Assembly (NCBI GenBank): GCA_946479745.1
Contig: CAMLGZ010000002.1
Coordinates: 186,001-250,000, forward strand
Origin: an uncultured Pseudoxanthomonas sp.
Lineage (GTDB): Bacteria; Pseudomonadota; Gammaproteobacteria; Xanthomonadales; Xanthomonadaceae
Direction: 5' to 3'
Length of the DNA stretch: 64,000 nucleotides
Under the pieces are notes generated by a model. It made no database searches and was not told where the DNA came from. It saw nothing but the letters and a program-made list of their open reading frames with translations. A program made the translations under genes and the position numbers. Below, in pieces: positions 1-7,537 of the stretch (within the stretch, counting starts at the first letter, position 1; every line of letters begins with the position of its first letter).

Positions 1-267
1 CTCGCCCACGATGGGATCACGGTCAACAACGTACTGCCCGGCTACACCCGCACGCAGCGGCTGGAGCAGATTCTGGACGACCGCTCGGCTTCCACCGGCA
101 AGTCGCGCGATGCCGTCGCCGCTACCATGCTGTCGACCGTGCCGGTGGGCCGCTTTGCCGAAGCCAGCGAGATCGCGGCAGCCATTGCTTTTCTTGCGAG
201 TCCTGCGGCCGCGTACATCAATGGCGTCAGCCTGGCGGTGGATGGCGGACGGATGCAGTCAATCTAA
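1..267 (+). CDS. Short-chain dehydrogenase/reductase, C-terminal fragment
   Basis: The window opens inside this gene, so only the last 88 codons are seen, ending at TAA 265-267. The fragment has the typical SDR C-terminal half: a 'VNNVLPGYTRT' stretch, which is the usual N-x-(V/I)-x-PG loop after the catalytic Tyr/Lys, then 'FLASPAAAYINGVSLAVDGG', the family's conserved end where the last strand closes the NAD(P) fold. The catalytic Tyr-x-x-x-Lys and the glycine-rich motif lie upstream of the window. It is co-directional with the kynurenine operon, 223 nt before it, but a palindromic repeat separates them, so membership in that operon is uncertain. The substrate cannot be told from this part. 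Confidence 0.85.
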   Translation, partial: LAHDGITVNNVLPGYTRTQRLEQILDDRSASTGKSRDAVAATMLSTVPVGRFAEASEIAAAIAFLASPAAAYINGVSLAVDGGRMQSI

Positions 268-342
268 CGCTCGATGTAGCGCTTGTTGTAATTCTTGCAA
301 TCGCCTGATTTCTCATAAAATTGAAGCACGCAAAAAAAGATG

Positions 343-414
343 GTCATCCCGGCGAATGCCGGGACCCATGCGTCAGTGATCGGACGGTTGGGTCCCGGCA
401 TTCGCCGGGATGAC
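343..414. repeat. Paired palindromic repeat (GTCATCCCGGCGAATGCC type)
   Basis: Two inverted copies of a 26-bp unit at 343-368 and 389-414 face each other across 20 bp. Each unit is itself a small hairpin (CCCGGCGAATGCCGGG). It lies between the SDR fragment and the aldehyde dehydrogenase. It may act as a transcription terminator or mRNA stabiliser; that role is inference. Confidence 0.85.
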
Positions 415-490
415 GTCGTTAAGGGGACTGGACACCGCTTCACTAGTTTTTGTTGCAGACGCTATCAGCGCAGAAGGTTAAGCTTGGCCC

Positions 491-1918
491 ATGCAGAAAC
501 TGCACCACTGGATCGACGGCCAAGCTCAACAGCCCCGAAGCGGAGGCTGGCTGGATGTGTTCGACCCCAATACCGCGCAAGCCCACGCACAAGTGGCGCT
601 CGGTGACGCCAATGACGTCGAAGCCGCAATGGCTGCCGCGGCACGCGCCTTCCCCTCGTGGTCCGCACTACGCAACAGCGAGCGCGCTACCTGGCTTGAA
701 AAGCTGGCATCGGCACTCGAATCACGCACGGAGGAGTTCGCCCGCGCGGAGTCGCTGAACGGCGGCAAGCCGTTGGCTTTGGCACGTGATGCAGAAATCC
801 CACGCGCAGTCTCCAATCTGCGCTTCTTCGCCCATGCGGCCACCCAGTTCGCCAGCGAGTCGCATCATGGCGAAGCGGGCCTGAACTACACGCTGCGCGC
901 GCCGTTGGGAATCGTGGCGACGATTTCGCCGTGGAACCTGCCGCTGTATCTGTTCACCTGGAAGATCGCGCCCGCCTTGGCCGCAGGCAACACCGTCGTC
1001 GCCAAACCTTCCGAAGTGACGCCGCTGACGGCGACGATGCTGGCCGAACTGGCGGCCGAGATCGGATTTCCCAAAGGTGTGCTCAACATCGTCCACGGAT
1101 TGGGACCGGAAGTCGGCGAGCCGCTGGTCGCGCATCCGCAGGTGCGCGCAGTGTCGTTCACCGGCAGCACCGCGGTCGGCAAGCGCATCGCGTCGCTGAC
1201 TGCGCCTGCATTGAAAAAAGTCTCACTGGAGCTGGGCGGCAAGAACCCGACCCTGGTCTTCGCCGACAGCGATTGGCGCAACCAGATGGCAATGCTGGTT
1301 CGTTCGGCCTTCCAGAATTCCGGACAGATCTGCCTGTGCGGCTCGCGCCTGCTGATAGAGCGCTCGATCTACGGCGAATTCCGCGATGCGTTCGTCGAAC
1401 GGGTACGCGGCTTGCGTGTGGGCGATCCGATGGCCGAAGGCACCCACCAGGGTCCTCTGGTCTCCCAGGCGCATTTCGACAAAGTGATGGCCTGCCTGCA
1501 GCGCGCTCGCGAAGAAGGTGGCACGGTCCTTTGTGGCGGGCGCAGCATAGAGCGCGCCGGCTGGTTCGTAGAACCGACCGTGATCGAAGGACTGGGACCG
1601 GATTGCGCCAGCAACCGCGAGGAAATCTTCGGACCGGTGGTCACACTGCAGCCATTCGATACGGACGAAGAAGCTCTGATGCTCGCCAATGCCAGCGACT
1701 ACGGCCTGTCCGCGTCGCTATGGACCCGCGACCTGGATCGCGCGCATCGGCTGTCCGCACAGCTGCGCGCGGGGATCGTGTGGGTCAATACCTGGCTGAT
1801 GCGCGATCTGCGCACGCCGTTCGGCGGCATGGGTTCTTCGGGGCTAGGCCGCGAAGGCGGCGCCGAAGCGATGCGTTTCTTCACCGAACCCAAGAATGTC
1901 TGCCTGGCTCTGGGATAA
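491..1918 (+). CDS. 2-aminomuconic 6-semialdehyde dehydrogenase (ALDH family)
   Basis: Cytosolic NAD-dependent aldehyde dehydrogenase of 475 aa that would oxidise 2-aminomuconate 6-semialdehyde to 2-aminomuconate. The ALDH landmarks are in order: 'ISPWNLPL' with the oxyanion Asn near residue 154, 'FTGSTAVGK' for the cofactor loop, 'LELGGKNP' with the general-base Glu, and 'FQNSGQICLCGSR' with the nucleophile Cys281 in the GQxC motif. The specific name rests on context: the next genes encode a RidA-type aminomuconate deaminase, 3-hydroxyanthranilate dioxygenase and ACMS decarboxylase, exactly the enzymes around this step. An AGAAGG sequence about 14 nt upstream is a rather distant ribosome site. 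A closely related hydroxymuconic semialdehyde dehydrogenase role is the main alternative. Confidence 0.85.
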   Translation: MQKLHHWIDGQAQQPRSGGWLDVFDPNTAQAHAQVALGDANDVEAAMAAAARAFPSWSALRNSERATWLEKLASALESRTEEFARAESLNGGKPLALARDAEIPRAVSNLRFFAHAATQFASESHHGEAGLNYTLRAPLGIVATISPWNLPLYLFTWKIAPALAAGNTVVAKPSEVTPLTATMLAELAAEIGFPKGVLNIVHGLGPEVGEPLVAHPQVRAVSFTGSTAVGKRIASLTAPALKKVSLELGGKNPTLVFADSDWRNQMAMLVRSAFQNSGQICLCGSRLLIERSIYGEFRDAFVERVRGLRVGDPMAEGTHQGPLVSQAHFDKVMACLQRAREEGGTVLCGGRSIERAGWFVEPTVIEGLGPDCASNREEIFGPVVTLQPFDTDEEALMLANASDYGLSASLWTRDLDRAHRLSAQLRAGIVWVNTWLMRDLRTPFGGMGSSGLGREGGAEAMRFFTEPKNVCLALG

Positions 1919-1925
1919 TGGACGT

Positions 1926-2591
1926 ATGAGCGACCTCGACGAACTGCTGCGCAACAACCGGGAATGGGCCGAACGGATCAAGCAAGAGGATCCAGGCTTC
2001 TTCAAACGCCTGTCCCAGCAACAGTCTCCGCGTTATCTGTGGATCGGCTGCTCGGATTCGCGCGTGCCGGCCAACCAGATCCTGGGGCTGGACCCCGGCG
2101 AGGTCTTCGTACACCGCAACATCGCCAACCTGGTGGTGCATACCGATCTGAATTGCCTGAGCGCGATCCAGTTCGCCGTGGACCTGTTGAAGGTCGAGCA
2201 TATTCTCATCGTCGGCCACTACGGCTGCAGCGGCGTGCACGCCAGCCTGACCAATCGCCGCGTCGGCCTGGCCGATAACTGGTTACGCCACGTCGGCGAT
2301 GTCGCGCAGAAACACGCGGCGCTGCTGGAACAGGTGGAAACCGATTCGCTGCGCCACGCCCGCCTGTGCGAACTCAATGTAATCGAACAGGTCAGCAACG
2401 TCTGTCAGACCACCATGCTGCAGGACGCGTGGGCGCGTGGGCAGAAGGTCTCGGTGCATGGCTGGGTCTACAGCCTGTTCGATGGTCGCGTGCGCCAGCT
2501 CGGCATCGACGTGGATAGTGCCGAGCAGCTCACGTCCGCCTACCAGAATGCCATAGCCGCGGTAAAACCCCAGGGCGATCGCCATGAGTGA
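1926..2591 (+). CDS. can: Beta-class carbonic anhydrase
   Basis: Zinc enzyme of 221 aa interconverting CO2 and bicarbonate. The beta-class ligands are at the same positions as in E. coli Can: Cys42 and Asp44 with Arg46 in 'CSDSRVP', and His98 and Cys101 in 'VGHYGCSG'. I start at ATG 1926 ('MSDLDELL'), not at an upstream in-frame codon inside the previous gene, because the family starts here and ligand numbering then matches. It lies 7 nt after the aldehyde dehydrogenase and overlaps the next gene by 8 nt, so it is translationally embedded in the kynurenine operon. The ACMS decarboxylase of the same operon releases CO2, which offers a reason for its location (inference). Confidence 0.95.
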   Translation: MSDLDELLRNNREWAERIKQEDPGFFKRLSQQQSPRYLWIGCSDSRVPANQILGLDPGEVFVHRNIANLVVHTDLNCLSAIQFAVDLLKVEHILIVGHYGCSGVHASLTNRRVGLADNWLRHVGDVAQKHAALLEQVETDSLRHARLCELNVIEQVSNVCQTTMLQDAWARGQKVSVHGWVYSLFDGRVRQLGIDVDSAEQLTSAYQNAIAAVKPQGDRHE

Positions 2592-3009
2592 AGGGGTTCG
2601 CACCAATTCGGCGCCGGCGCCCGTGGGTAGCTATCCGCATGCGCGCCGCGTGGGCAACCTGCTGTTCCTTTCAGGCATCGGCCCTCGCGATGCGGCGACC
2701 AACGAGATCGCCGGCAACGAGTATTTCGCCGACGGCGGCGTGCGCAAGTACGATATCGAAGCGCAGACGCAGAGGGTGTTCGCTAATGTGCGCGCAGTGC
2801 TTCGGGCCAGCGGCGCGGAATGGACCGACCTGGTGGATGTGACCGTCTATCTCACCGACATGGGCCGCGACTTCAAGGCATACAACAAAATCTGGGCGGA
2901 ACATTTTCCTGACCCGGCCACTGCGCCGTGCCGGACCACTCTTGGCATCACCGCCCTGCCCACGCCCATCGCCATCGAACTCAAGTGCGTTGCAGCGATC
3001 AAGGAGTAA
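2584..3009 (+). CDS. RidA-family protein, probable 2-aminomuconate deaminase
   Basis: 141-aa protein of the RidA/YjgF/UK114 fold, a trimeric deaminase of enamines and imines. The residues that bind the substrate carboxylate in the family are present: Arg117 in 'PCRTTLGI' and Glu132 in 'IAIELKC'; the hydrophobic start '[11 protein letters not shown]' is also typical. The gene starts at ATG 2584, overlapping the carbonic anhydrase end by 8 nt, and lies 4 nt before the 3-hydroxyanthranilate dioxygenase gene. Known 2-aminomuconate deaminases of aromatic catabolic operons belong to this family and have this length, and the neighbouring gene makes 2-aminomuconate. That makes the specific call likely, though generic RidA housekeeping activity cannot be excluded. 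Confidence 0.85.
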   Translation: MSEGVRTNSAPAPVGSYPHARRVGNLLFLSGIGPRDAATNEIAGNEYFADGGVRKYDIEAQTQRVFANVRAVLRASGAEWTDLVDVTVYLTDMGRDFKAYNKIWAEHFPDPATAPCRTTLGITALPTPIAIELKCVAAIKE

Positions 3010-3013
3010 CCGG

Positions 3014-3544
3014 ATGCTTCCCAGCCCACTAAACCTGCAAGCCTGGATCGAAGAACACCGCCACCTGCTCAAGCCGCCGGTCGGCAACAAGGTGATCTAC
3101 GCCGGCGACTTCATCGTGATGGTCGTAGGCGGGCCGAATTCGCGCACCGACTACCACTGGGATGAAGGCCCGGAATGGTTCTACCAGTTGGAGGGGGAAA
3201 TGGTGCTGCGGATCCAAGAGGATGCTGCAGTGCGTGATATCCCGATCAAGGCCGGTGAAATCTTCCTGCTGCCGCCGCGCGTACCGCACTCGCCCCAGCG
3301 CATGCCCGAATCCATCGGTCTGGTGATCGAACGCAAGCGCCTGGCCCACGAGGACGACGGCCTGCTGTGGTTCTGCGAACAGTGCAATCACAAGGTGTAC
3401 GAGGAATATTTCCACCTGCACGACATCGAGAAGGACTTCCCACCGGTGTTCGACCGGTTCTATTCCTCGGTCGAGCACAGGACCTGCAAGAACTGCGGAC
3501 ACCTGAATCCGGCGCCCGGCCGTTACGTAATGCCCGATACCTGA
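3014..3544 (+). CDS. nbaC: 3-hydroxyanthranilate 3,4-dioxygenase
   Basis: Fe(II) cupin dioxygenase of 176 aa that opens the ring of 3-hydroxyanthranilate to 2-amino-3-carboxymuconate semialdehyde. The iron ligands are visible as His48 and Glu54 in '[10 protein letters not shown]' and His92 in 'VPHSPQR'; Arg44 and Arg96 match the substrate-binding arginines. The bacterial form has a second, rubredoxin-like metal site, seen here as Cys121/Cys124 ('CEQC') and Cys158/Cys161 ('CKNC'). The start ATG 3014 follows a GGAGTAACCGG ribosome site that overlaps the end of the deaminase gene. Length and motifs match the well-studied Cupriavidus enzyme, so the assignment is firm. Confidence 0.97.
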   Translation: MLPSPLNLQAWIEEHRHLLKPPVGNKVIYAGDFIVMVVGGPNSRTDYHWDEGPEWFYQLEGEMVLRIQEDAAVRDIPIKAGEIFLLPPRVPHSPQRMPESIGLVIERKRLAHEDDGLLWFCEQCNHKVYEEYFHLHDIEKDFPPVFDRFYSSVEHRTCKNCGHLNPAPGRYVMPDT

Positions 3545-3588
3545 GCTTCGGCACGGGCAGGCCCTGCCCCGCCCGGCTAAACTGGGCC

Positions 3589-4599
3589 ATGCTCAAGATC
3601 GACACCCACGCCCACTACCTGCCGCACACTTGGCCGGACCTGGCCAAGAAATACAACGACGAGCGCTTCCCGGTCATCCATCACGGCGACGATGGGCGCG
3701 CGCGCATCTACAAGGACGGCAAGTTTTTCCGCGAAATCTGGCCCAAGACCTGGGACCCGCAGGTGCGTATCGACGACTACGCCCGGTTCGGCGTGCAGGT
3801 GCAGGTGCTCAGCACGGTGCCGGTCATGTTCAGCTATTGGGCCAAGCCCAACCAGGCCCTGGAACTGCACCAGGCGCTCAACGACCACACCGCCGAAGCG
3901 TGCCGCCAATATCCCCGCCACTACGCAGGCATAGGCACGGTGCCGATGCAGTCGCCGCGCCTGGCGGTGCAGGAGCTGGAGCGCTGCATGGACCAGTTGG
4001 GACTGCAGGGCGTGCAGATCGGCAGCCATATCGGCGAGCTGAATCTGGATGCGCCCGAGCTTTTCGAGTTCTTCCAGGCCGCGGCGGAACTGGAAGCCGC
4101 GGTCCTGGTGCACCCATGGGACATGATGGGCGCCGAGACCATGCCCAAGTACTGGCTGCCCTGGCTGGTAGGCATGCCCGCCGAGCAATCCCGCGCAGCC
4201 TGCTGCCTGATCTTCGGCGGCGTGCTGGAGCGGCTGCCGAAGCTGAAGATCTGCCTGGCCCATGGCGGCGGCAGTTTCCCCTACACCATCGGCCGCATCG
4301 AGCACGGCTTCAACATGCGCCCGGATCTGGTGGCCACCGACAACCCCGGCAACCCGCGCGACTACATCAAGCAACTCTACTTCGATTCATGGGTGGCCGA
4401 CCCGCGCGCGTTGCAGTACCTGCTGGACACTGTTGGTACCGACCGCGTGATGCTGGGCACCGACTACCCGTTTCCGTTGGGCGAGCAGGAGCCGGGCGCA
4501 GGCATCGCCGCCCTGAACCTGGACCCGGCCGGTCAGGCGCGCCTGTACCACGGCACTGCACTCGAATGGCTGGGCTTGTCGGCTTCGCGCTTCGCATGA
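3589..4599 (+). CDS. nbaD: 2-amino-3-carboxymuconate-6-semialdehyde decarboxylase (ACMSD)
   Basis: Zinc amidohydrolase-fold decarboxylase of 336 aa. It removes CO2 from ACMS to give 2-aminomuconate semialdehyde, steering the pathway away from quinolinate and NAD. Ligands: His7 and His9 in 'DTHAHYLP', His175 in 'VLVHPWDM', the His of 'CLAHGGGSFPY', and Asp292 in 'LGTDYPFP'. I start at ATG 3589, because the longer frame runs back into the dioxygenase gene and has no family homology in sense. It comes 44 nt after the dioxygenase gene, in pathway order. A paired palindromic repeat follows at 4611-4680. The aldehyde dehydrogenase earlier in the operon would use its unstable product. Confidence 0.97.
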   Translation: MLKIDTHAHYLPHTWPDLAKKYNDERFPVIHHGDDGRARIYKDGKFFREIWPKTWDPQVRIDDYARFGVQVQVLSTVPVMFSYWAKPNQALELHQALNDHTAEACRQYPRHYAGIGTVPMQSPRLAVQELERCMDQLGLQGVQIGSHIGELNLDAPELFEFFQAAAELEAAVLVHPWDMMGAETMPKYWLPWLVGMPAEQSRAACCLIFGGVLERLPKLKICLAHGGGSFPYTIGRIEHGFNMRPDLVATDNPGNPRDYIKQLYFDSWVADPRALQYLLDTVGTDRVMLGTDYPFPLGEQEPGAGIAALNLDPAGQARLYHGTALEWLGLSASRFA

Positions 4600-4610
4600 T
4601 CACCTTCTCT

Positions 4611-4680
4611 TGTAGGAGCGACACAAGTCGCGATGAAGCTTTACAGGTGAAGCTTCATCGCGACTTGCGTCGCTCCTACG
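4611..4680. repeat. Paired palindromic repeat (GTAGGAGCGAC...GTCGCGA type)
   Basis: A long hairpin: left arm from TGTAGGAGCGACACAAGTCG, right arm ending GTCGCTCCTACG, with a short AT-richer loop near 4650. It lies between the decarboxylase and kynureninase genes. The same type recurs at 8974-9044 and 40961-41035, so it is a dispersed family. Confidence 0.9.
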
Positions 4681-4705
4681 ACATTTAAACCTTACTGACC
4701 GACTT

Positions 4706-5980
4706 ATGACCGACTCGCTTTCACGCACTCACGCCATGGCGCTGGACGCCGCCGACCCGCTGCGCCCGTTGCGCGGCGAATTCCTGATTCCCAAGCACAA
4801 GCACAACGAACAGATCTATTTCTGCGGCAACTCGCTGGGCCTGCAACCGCGCGGCGCGCGCACGCATGTGCTGCAGGTGCTGGACAAGTGGAGCCATGAG
4901 GCGGTGGAAGGCCATTTCACCGGCCAGGCGCAATGGATGACCTATCACGAACAGGTCCGCGAGCCGCTGGCACGCGTGGTCGGCGCGCAGCCTTCGGAAG
5001 TGGTGGCGATGAATTCGTTGACCGCCAATCTGCACCTCATGATGGTCAGCTTCTACCGCCCGACCAGCGAACGCGCTGCCATCCTCATCGAAGCGGGCGC
5101 CTTCCCTTCGGATCGACATGCGGTCGAATCGCAGATCCGCTTCCACGGTTTCGATCCGGCGACCCACTTGATCGAAGTCGAACCCGACCAGGCCGACGGC
5201 ACCTTGTCGATGGACGCCATAGAGCGCGCGATAGGCCAGCATGGATCGCGCACCGCCTTGGTGTTGTGGCCGGGCATCCAGTACCGCACCGGACAGGCTT
5301 TCGAACTCAAGAAAATAGCGCGCCTGGCCCATGCCCAAGGCGCGGTGGCGGGTTTCGACTTGGCCCATGCCGTCGGCAACGTGCCTGTTGACCTGCACGA
5401 CAGCCAAGCCGACTTCGCGGTGTGGTGCCACTACAAATACATGAACTCGGGCCCGGGAGCCGTGGCCGGCTGTTTCGTGCACGAGCGCCATGCGCGCACC
5501 AATCGCCCTCGTTTCGCCGGCTGGTGGGGCCATGAAAAGGAAACCCGTTTCCAGATGGGTCCGCAGTTCGTGCCCACGCCCGGAGCCGATGGCTGGCAGC
5601 TCAGCAATCCGCCTATCCTCGCATTGGCGCCGCTGCTGGCATCGCTGGAGCTGTTCGACAAGGCTGGCGGCATGGCCGCGATCCGCACGAAGTCGGAGAA
5701 AATCACCGGTTTCCTCGAGGCGTTGATCCGCGCGCGTGTTCCCGAAACCCTGGAGATCGTCACTCCCTCCGATGCGGCCCATCGCGGCAGCCAGCTTTCG
5801 CTGCGCGTCGCCGGCGGACGCGAACGGGGACGGGAATTGTTCGAATACCTGTCTTCCGTCGGCACCATCGGCGATTGGCGCGAACCGGACGTGATCCGTA
5901 TTTCGCCCGCCCCGCTCTACAACAAGTTCATGGATGTTTACCGATTCGTGGAAGAAGTGGAATCATGGAGAGGCGTCTAA
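4706..5980 (+). CDS. kynU: Kynureninase
   Basis: PLP-dependent hydrolase of 424 aa that splits kynurenine or 3-hydroxykynurenine into (3-hydroxy)anthranilate and alanine. The PLP lysine is Lys244 in 'WCHYKYMNSGPGAVAGCF', the kynureninase signature. Other family pieces are 'YFCGNSLGLQPRG' near the N-terminus and 'GWWGHEKETRFQM', followed by 'GADGWQLSNPPI'. ATG 4706 is taken as the start; ATG 4736 (protein beginning 'MALDAADPL') is a possible alternative. The gene feeds 3-hydroxyanthranilate to the dioxygenase upstream and uses the product of the monooxygenase downstream. A paired repeat at 5996-6137 separates it from the monooxygenase gene. Confidence 0.97.
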   Translation: MTDSLSRTHAMALDAADPLRPLRGEFLIPKHKHNEQIYFCGNSLGLQPRGARTHVLQVLDKWSHEAVEGHFTGQAQWMTYHEQVREPLARVVGAQPSEVVAMNSLTANLHLMMVSFYRPTSERAAILIEAGAFPSDRHAVESQIRFHGFDPATHLIEVEPDQADGTLSMDAIERAIGQHGSRTALVLWPGIQYRTGQAFELKKIARLAHAQGAVAGFDLAHAVGNVPVDLHDSQADFAVWCHYKYMNSGPGAVAGCFVHERHARTNRPRFAGWWGHEKETRFQMGPQFVPTPGADGWQLSNPPILALAPLLASLELFDKAGGMAAIRTKSEKITGFLEALIRARVPETLEIVTPSDAAHRGSQLSLRVAGGRERGRELFEYLSSVGTIGDWREPDVIRISPAPLYNKFMDVYRFVEEVESWRGV

Positions 5981-5995
5981 AAAAGTATTACCGAA

Positions 5996-6137
5996 TCGTC
6001 ATTCCCGCGAAGGCGGGAACCCAGCGACTTTGGTTCTTCCGCAGCCACCGCTTTTGACGACTCGGGCGCTGGATGGATTCTCTGCCTGGTGTAGAAGAAG
6101 CCCAGTCACTGGGTTCCCGCCTTCGCGGGAATGACGA
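5996..6137. repeat. Paired palindromic repeat (CGTCATTCCCGCGAAGGCGGG type)
   Basis: Inverted copies at 5996-6026 and 6104-6137, each a hairpin around CCCGCGAAGGCGGG, about 78 bp apart, between kynureninase and kynurenine monooxygenase. The same unit pair occurs at 50793-50886. It could attenuate transcription inside the operon (inference). Confidence 0.88.
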
Positions 6138-6169
6138 TAAAAATTCGCGACTGACGAAAGGCGCATGCA

Positions 6170-7537
6170 TTGACTGATACGACTGCCAGATCCATCACCC
6201 TCATCGGCGCCGGCTTGGCCGGCGCGTTGCTGGCCATTCTTCTGGCGCGTCGCGGCTGGCGAGTGGATGTCTACGAGAAGCGCGGCGACCCGCGCGTAAA
6301 GGGCTACGAGGGTGGCCGCTCCATCAACCTGGCCCTCGCCGAACGCGGGCGTAATGCGCTGCGCCAGGCCGACGCAGACGACGAAGTGATGAAGCAGGCA
6401 GTGATGATGCGCGGCCGCATGGTCCACTTCCTGAACGGTCGCCAGCAGTTGCAGCGCTACGGACGGGACGATTCCGAAGTGATCTGGTCGATCCATCGCG
6501 GCGATCTCAATATCGTCCTGCTCGACCTTGCTGAACAGGCCGGTGCCCACCTGCACTTCAACCGCAAGCTCGAAAGCGTCGACTTCGGTGTTCGCTCCGC
6601 ACGCTTCGTCGATGAGCGCGACGGCTCGGAAAGCGAAGCGGAATTCGAGGCGCTGGTGGGCGCCGATGGCGCAGGTTCTTCCCTCCGTGCGGCGATGATG
6701 AAGCAATCCGACCTGGGCGAGACCACGGAGTTTCTGGATCATTCCTACAAGGAACTCGAAATCCCGCCCGATGCGGACGGCGAGTTCAAGATCGAACCCA
6801 ACGCACTGCATATCTGGCCGCGCGGCCACTACATGTGCATCGCCCTGCCCAACGACGAGAAAACCTTCACCGTCACTTTGTTCCTGCCCAACCAGGGCGA
6901 TCCCAGTTTCGCCACGCTGCGCACCGGCGCCGACGCCAAGGCGTTGTTCGAGCGCGATTTCGCCGACGCCGTGCCGCTGATCCCTCGGCTGGAGCAGGAC
7001 TGGGAGCGCAATCCGCCCGGCCTGCTGGCCACGCTGTACCTGGATCGATGGCATATCGATAACCGCGCGGTGCTGCTGGGCGATGCCGCCCACGCCATGG
7101 TGCCTTTCCACGGCCAAGGCATGAACTGTGCGTTCGAAGATTGCGTGGCGCTGGCGCGCAAGCTGGATGAGCATGAGGATCTTGCGGAGGCTTTCGCCGC
7201 CTTCGAGTCCGAACGCAAGCCCAACGCGTCGGCCATCCAGCAAATGGCGCTGGAGAACTACCTGGAGATGCGCGACCGTGTGGACGACCCGGATTTCCTG
7301 TTGCAACGGGAACTGGAACGCGTGCTGCAGGAGCGTCATCCCGGGCGATTCGTGCCGCATTACACCATGGTCACTTTCATGTTGATTCCCTACGCGACCG
7401 CATTGCACCGCAGCGAAATACAACGCGAGATCCTCATCGCGGCCACGCGCGGGCTGGATTCACTGGATGCGGTCGACTGGGAAGCGGTGGATGCCGAAAT
7501 ATTGGCGCGCCTGGACGTACTGGTGGATGCCGCCTGA
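6170..7537 (+). CDS. kmo: Kynurenine 3-monooxygenase
   Basis: FAD-dependent aromatic hydroxylase of 455 aa that uses NADPH and O2 to make 3-hydroxykynurenine. It has the N-terminal FAD motif 'GAGLAG' (13-18), the family stretch 'EGGRSINLALAERGRNAL', and the second FAD motif 'GDAAHAMVPFHGQGMNC'. The C-terminal hydrophobic 'MVTFMLIPYATAL' is also seen in bacterial enzymes. The start is the unusual codon TTG 6170, preceded 8 nt upstream by GAAAGG; the nearby ATG 6165 is out of frame and stops at once. The gene's TGA overlaps the ATG of exonuclease I by one base, so the two are co-translated. Confidence 0.95.
   Translation: MTDTTARSITLIGAGLAGALLAILLARRGWRVDVYEKRGDPRVKGYEGGRSINLALAERGRNALRQADADDEVMKQAVMMRGRMVHFLNGRQQLQRYGRDDSEVIWSIHRGDLNIVLLDLAEQAGAHLHFNRKLESVDFGVRSARFVDERDGSESEAEFEALVGADGAGSSLRAAMMKQSDLGETTEFLDHSYKELEIPPDADGEFKIEPNALHIWPRGHYMCIALPNDEKTFTVTLFLPNQGDPSFATLRTGADAKALFERDFADAVPLIPRLEQDWERNPPGLLATLYLDRWHIDNRAVLLGDAAHAMVPFHGQGMNCAFEDCVALARKLDEHEDLAEAFAAFESERKPNASAIQQMALENYLEMRDRVDDPDFLLQRELERVLQERHPGRFVPHYTMVTFMLIPYATALHRSEIQREILIAATRGLDSLDAVDWEAVDAEILARLDVLVDAA

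Noticed and set aside
340..5980. CRISPR array suspected from the repeated palindromes
   Set aside because: The copies are dispersed, in inverted pairs, at unequal distances, with no regular spacers and no cas genes.
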